Source of the DNA: an uncultured Lachnospiraceae bacterium
GTDB taxonomy: Bacteria > Bacillota > Clostridia > Lachnospirales > Lachnospiraceae
Assembly: GCA_910584695.1 (NCBI GenBank)
Contig: CAJUBR010000024.1
Span: 1 to 35,817, forward strand
Length of the DNA: 35,817 bases
Direction of reading: 5' to 3'
Below, piece by piece: positions 32,444 to 35,817 of this stretch (position 1 is its first letter; each line of letters opens with the position of its first letter). The translations under genes and the position numbers were made by a program. Under the pieces are notes generated by a model. It had not been told where the DNA came from. It saw only the letters and a program-made list of their open reading frames with translations, and searched no databases.

Positions 32444-34243
32444 GTGATAAAATTATCAGATTATGTAATTCAATACTTGGAAAAACTGGATATTGGACAT
32501 ATGTTTATGATACCCGGTGGAGGGGCGATGCATTTAAATGATTCCCTTGGCAGAAGCGATAAAATACAATATGTTTGCTGCCTGCATGAACAGGCCTGTG
32601 CGATTGCAGCGGAGGCTTATGCAAGAGTTAATAATAAGCTTGGACTTTTGATGGTTACTACAGGACCGGGCGGGACCAATGCATTGACCGGTATAGCAGG
32701 TGCCTATATTGAATCCACACCGGTGCTGGTTCTATCAGGGCAGGTTAAAATGGCGGATCAGATTGGGAACCAGCATATCAGACAGATGGGAATGCAGGAG
32801 TTGGACATTATTTCCGTTGTGAGGCCGATTACCAAATATGCAAAAATGGTTACGGACCCGATGAAGATAAAATACCATCTTGACCGGGCACTGTATGAGG
32901 CAATGACTGGCAGAAAAGGACCCGTCTGGCTGGATATTCCGTTAGATATTCAGGCTGCTATGATTGAGGAACGTGAATTGGCAGGATATATACCACCGAA
33001 GAAAGAAAAGAACAAAGACTTGGAACAACAGGTCAGTGAAGTAATCAAAGTATTGAACCGATCCAGCCGTCCGGTTATTATGGCAGGGAACGGTATCCGA
33101 ATGGCAGGTGGTATCAAAGAATTCAGGCAGTTGGTTGAAATTTTACAGATTCCTGTGGTCACAACATGGAATGGAATTGATTTAATAGAAGAAGCATATC
33201 CCCTTTATTTTGGAAGACCCGGTGGTCTGGGTCAGCGGTATGCGAATTTTGTCCAGCAAAATTCCGACTTTTTTCTTTCGGTTGGTACAAGGCTTAATTT
33301 ATTGCAGACGGGCTATAATTTCGATGGATTTGCAAGGCGTGCCACCAAGATTATGGTAGATATTGATAGGAATGAACTAAATAAAATTAATGTCAGACCA
33401 GATATCCGGATTTGTGCAGATGCGAAGGAATTTCTACAGGAAATGTTACGGCAAAAGGATCATATTAAAAAAAGAGACCATTCGGAGTGGATTGAATATG
33501 CAGTGAATTTAAAACAGAAATATCCAATTATGACGAAAGATAAATGGGAACAGAAGGAATATGTCAATACATATGCTTTATTGGATACGCTATCGGAGCA
33601 GTTGACAGAAAAGGATATTTTTGTGATTGGAAGTTCAGGCAGTTGTATTGACATATCCATGCAGACATTCCGTGTTAAACGGGGACAGAGGGTATTTACG
33701 ACTAAGGGACTTGCTTCGATGGGATACGGACTCCCTTCTACCATCGGCGCCTGTCTGGCAGGTGGAGGGAAAAGAACCGTGTCTGTACAGGGAGATGGTG
33801 GATTTCAAATGAATATTCAGGAATTGGAAACGATCCGCAGGTTAAATTTGCCGATTAAAATATTTGTATTAAGTAACAGAGGATATGCCCAGATTAAGGG
33901 AACCCAGAAAAATATTTTTGCAGGGCACTATGTGGCATGTAATGAAGAATCTAACCTGTCTATTCCCAATATATCAGATATTGCCGGAGCGTATAAGTTA
34001 AAGCATATCCGAAGTGACAGCAATGAAGAATTGAAAGAGAAGACAGAGTGGGTGCTAGAGGAGGAGGGACCTGTAATCTGTGAGGTTATGGTATCCATTG
34101 ATCAGGCAGTTTTTCCGAAGCAGGTAAGCTATAAAAGAAGTGATGGACAAATGGAATCTTTACCACTAGAATACCTGAATCCTCCATTACCGGAGGAAGA
34201 ATTTAAGAAAAATATGCTGATTCCACTTTATGAAATGAAATAG
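32444..34243 (+). CDS. ThDP-dependent acetolactate-synthase-like enzyme (possible sugar acyltransferring, YerE-like)
   Basis: 599 residues from a GTG at 32444 behind GGGAGCGGAA. Three domains of the acetolactate synthase/pyruvate oxidase family are visible: N-terminal Pyr domain with activating Glu49 (CLHEQACAIAAEAYAR) and TTGPGGTNALTGIAGAY; central domain at about 190-330; and PP domain with GDG at 450-452 and Asn478 closing the ThDP motif. No small regulatory subunit (ilvN) is adjacent and no other branched-chain amino acid gene is nearby, so a biosynthetic ilvB role is unlikely. Beside rfbG/rfbH it resembles YerE, which transfers an acetyl unit from pyruvate to the C4 ketone of a CDP-3,6-dideoxyhexose. 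That function is inference from context. Confidence 0.85.
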   Translation: MIKLSDYVIQYLEKLDIGHMFMIPGGGAMHLNDSLGRSDKIQYVCCLHEQACAIAAEAYARVNNKLGLLMVTTGPGGTNALTGIAGAYIESTPVLVLSGQVKMADQIGNQHIRQMGMQELDIISVVRPITKYAKMVTDPMKIKYHLDRALYEAMTGRKGPVWLDIPLDIQAAMIEERELAGYIPPKKEKNKDLEQQVSEVIKVLNRSSRPVIMAGNGIRMAGGIKEFRQLVEILQIPVVTTWNGIDLIEEAYPLYFGRPGGLGQRYANFVQQNSDFFLSVGTRLNLLQTGYNFDGFARRATKIMVDIDRNELNKINVRPDIRICADAKEFLQEMLRQKDHIKKRDHSEWIEYAVNLKQKYPIMTKDKWEQKEYVNTYALLDTLSEQLTEKDIFVIGSSGSCIDISMQTFRVKRGQRVFTTKGLASMGYGLPSTIGACLAGGGKRTVSVQGDGGFQMNIQELETIRRLNLPIKIFVLSNRGYAQIKGTQKNIFAGHYVACNEESNLSIPNISDIAGAYKLKHIRSDSNEELKEKTEWVLEEEGPVICEVMVSIDQAVFPKQVSYKRSDGQMESLPLEYLNPPLPEEEFKKNMLIPLYEMK

Positions 34244-34256
34244 ATGATATTGTTAT

Positions 34257-34285
34257 TTGCACACATACAGGGTTTTTGATAGAAT
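34257..34285 (+). promoter_or_regulatory. Putative promoter for the SDR/GT2 genes
   Basis: TTGCAC at 34257-34262 and TAGAAT at 34280-34285 are 17 bp apart, with TGA before the -10 (extended -10). It lies in the 76-bp gap after the ThDP gene, so the downstream genes could be expressed separately. Confidence 0.45.
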
Positions 34286-34319
34286 GACTTTGTAGAGCGT
34301 ATGTTTTGGAGTAGATAAA

Positions 34320-35267
34320 ATGAAACGAGTGATTATTACCGGACCTACCGGAACAATCGGAATGGCATTAATAAAAAAGTGCATAGAGAAAAATATTCAA
34401 GTACTTGCAATTGTGAATCCCAATTCAGCAAGAAAGGAGCAGGTGCTTTTACATCCTCAGGTAACGTATATGGAATCTGACATTAGCGGGTATCTCTCTT
34501 TAAAATGGGAGGAACAATATGACGCATGGTTTCATTTGGCGTGGTGTGGTGCATCTGGAAATGCCAGAAATGATATGTATTTACAAAATGATAATGTAAA
34601 ATTTTTGTTAAATGCAGTAAAAGCTGCAAAAAAGGCCGGTTGCCGGACTTTTGTCGGAGCGGGGTCTCAGGCAGAATATGGTGCCGGAGAATCACCTCTT
34701 AATGGTGATTCTCCGGCATTTCCGGATACGGGTTATGGAATGGCTAAATTGTGTGCAGGACAGATGGGAAGAATGCTCTGTAAAGAAAATAATATACGTT
34801 TTATCTGGCCGAGGATCTTTAGTGTTTATGGCCCTTATGATGGTGAAAATACAATGATTATGACCGGAATCAGAAAGCTTTTAGATGGTGAGACACCTAA
34901 GTTTACAAAAGGGGAACAAGAATGGGATTATCTTTACTGTGATGATGCGGCTGAGATACTTCTAAGATTAGAGAAAAAGGGAATAAGCGGAAAGGTGTAT
35001 TGTGTAGGCAGTGGTGAAACAAGAAAGTTATCGGAGTATATCACAGTGATGAGGGATGAGATTGATCCAAAGGCCGAGATAGATTTGGGAGGTATTCCTT
35101 ACGGAGATAACCAGCTTATGTATTTATGTGCAGATATAAGAGATGTCAAAGCAGACACTGGCTTTGACAAATTTACATCTTTTGAAGAGGGAATCGGCAA
35201 GACCATTGATTGGTATAAAGAACAGAGAAGAAATCATAGACAGGAATATAACAAAGAGAAAAATTAG
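34320..35267 (+). CDS. NAD(P)-dependent epimerase/dehydratase/reductase (extended SDR)
   Basis: 315 residues, starting behind TTTGGAG. The Rossmann loop TGPTGTIG is at 7-14, catalytic Tyr139-x3-Lys143 (YGMAK) is present, and the preceding Ser is likely in GAGSQAEYG. RIFSVYGPYDGENTMI and DYLYCDDAAEILL are typical of sugar-nucleotide SDRs. In this setting it could reduce the branched keto sugar (as YerF does) or reduce/epimerise a CDP-3,6-dideoxy-4-ketohexose to a paratose/abequose-like sugar. The gene contains a perfect 15-bp inverted repeat at 34682-34718, coding for the segment between GSQAEYG and the catalytic Tyr. Specific reaction not determined. Confidence 0.88.
   Translation: MKRVIITGPTGTIGMALIKKCIEKNIQVLAIVNPNSARKEQVLLHPQVTYMESDISGYLSLKWEEQYDAWFHLAWCGASGNARNDMYLQNDNVKFLLNAVKAAKKAGCRTFVGAGSQAEYGAGESPLNGDSPAFPDTGYGMAKLCAGQMGRMLCKENNIRFIWPRIFSVYGPYDGENTMIMTGIRKLLDGETPKFTKGEQEWDYLYCDDAAEILLRLEKKGISGKVYCVGSGETRKLSEYITVMRDEIDPKAEIDLGGIPYGDNQLMYLCADIRDVKADTGFDKFTSFEEGIGKTIDWYKEQRRNHRQEYNKEKN
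34682..34718. repeat. Perfect 15-bp inverted repeat within the SDR coding sequence
   Basis: TGCCGGAGAATCACC at 34682-34696 and its exact reverse complement at 34704-34718 enclose a 7-bp loop (TCTTAAT). The RNA would form a very stable hairpin. The frame is maintained through it (AGESPLNGDSPAF). No T-run follows, so it is not a standard terminator. Confidence 0.95.
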
Positions 35268-35288
35268 GATTAAGGGAGTAAACTGCAT

Positions 35289-35817
35289 ATGAAAAAGATT
35301 AGTGTAATGCTACCTTGCTATAACGAAGAGGAAAATGTCGAACCTATATATAAAGCGATTTCAGATATATTGCAGGCGGAATGCAGTCAATATGATTATG
35401 AGATTTTATTTATTGATAATTGCTCTACGGATTCGACCCAGCAGATATTACGTACAATTTGTAAAACAGATAAAAAGGTAAAGGCTATTTTTAATGCAAA
35501 GAATTTTGGTCAGTGTAATTCGCCATTTTATGGAATGCTGCAGGCAACAGGGGATTGTTTGATTTCATTGGTCTGCGATTTTCAGGACCCGATTGACATG
35601 ATCCCTAAATTTGTCAAAGAGTGGGAAAATGGATATAAAATAGTGATAGGGATAAAGACCAACAGTGAAGAGAACAGATTTATATATTTTTTAAGAGGAT
35701 GCTATTATAAATTCATTAAAAAGTTTTCAGAAGTGGAACAGATTGAACACTTTACCGGATTTGGTTTGTATGATCGTGATTTTTTAGAGGTTTTGCGTAA
35801 GCTGGATGATCCGAAAC
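35289..35817 (+). CDS. Family 2 glycosyltransferase, DPM1/GtrB-like (3' partial)
   Basis: Starts with the ATG at 35289 behind AAGGGAG and runs open to the right window edge (176 codons seen). The opening KKISVMLPCYNEEENVEPIYKAI and EILFIDNCSTDSTQQIL form the nucleotide-binding half of a GT-A fold; NFGQCNSPFYGMLQATGD and the acidic CDFQDP give the metal/donor site as in polyprenyl-phosphate sugar synthases. FTGFGLYDRDFLEVL is typical of GtrB/YkoT-like proteins, which usually end in two membrane helices outside this window. It probably makes a polyprenyl-phosphate sugar, which is the type of donor that the GT-C enzyme encoded at 27307 would use. Confidence 0.9.
   Translation, partial: MKKISVMLPCYNEEENVEPIYKAISDILQAECSQYDYEILFIDNCSTDSTQQILRTICKTDKKVKAIFNAKNFGQCNSPFYGMLQATGDCLISLVCDFQDPIDMIPKFVKEWENGYKIVIGIKTNSEENRFIYFLRGCYYKFIKKFSEVEQIEHFTGFGLYDRDFLEVLRKLDDPK

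Noticed and set aside
1..35817. tRNA or rRNA genes, CRISPR arrays, insertion sequences, prophage or attachment sites
   Set aside because: No cloverleaf-like sequence, rRNA motif, regularly spaced repeat array, transposase or integrase was seen on either strand.

Overview
The window looks like chromosome from a spore-forming, low-GC Firmicute, most likely a Lachnospiraceae-type gut clostridium. The evidence is the Clostridia/Bacilli backbone comEA ... comEC-holA-rpsT(reverse)-gpr-spoIIP-lepA-hemW, sporulation genes (gpr, spoIIP, a GerMN lipoprotein), strong AGGAGG ribosome binding sites, A+T-rich spacers, TTG/GTG starts, and no sign of an outer membrane. I see no rRNA or tRNA gene, CRISPR array, transposase or phage gene. 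All family calls come from reading motifs; no database search was run.

Layout. (1) 1-8164: an export/sensing module. It contains a 5'-truncated beta-helix-like protein, an unusually long HlyD-type adaptor, a MacB-type ATPase and permease (joined by ATGA overlaps), then an OmpR-type regulator and histidine kinase with their own promoter. (2) 8266-12069: arginine biosynthesis. argG is divergent from argC-argB, and the shared 420-bp region carries a promoter whose -10 is overlapped by a near-consensus ARG box. argJ is missing from its usual place between argC and argB; a 188-bp spacer with three hairpins lies there instead. (3) 12100-13925: an orphan solute-binding lipoprotein and a small YdcZ-type membrane protein. 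(4) 14171-21299: comEA, a second two-component system, a GerMN lipoprotein, comEC and holA, the last ending in a terminator shared with the convergent rpsT. (5) 21853-27243: gpr, spoIIP, lepA, hemW. (6) 27307-35817: a glycan/deoxysugar cluster, running off the right edge, where hrcA-grpE-dnaK would often be expected after hemW.

The last block is the most interesting. rfbG and rfbH should make a CDP-3,6-dideoxy-4-ketohexose. They are followed by an HMGL/DmpG-like aldolase and an acetolactate-synthase-like ThDP enzyme, then an SDR and a GT2 glycosyltransferase. A ThDP enzyme next to RfbG/RfbH recalls YerE of the yersiniose pathway, which adds a two-carbon branch to C4 of the same keto sugar. 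The extra aldolase suggests that a different 2-oxo acid donor, and hence a different branched sugar, may be made here. That is inference; neither the donor nor the product can be read from sequence.

Limits: start codons were chosen from ribosome binding sites and family N-termini. Promoter and operator calls are by eye. The first and last genes are cut by the window edges.
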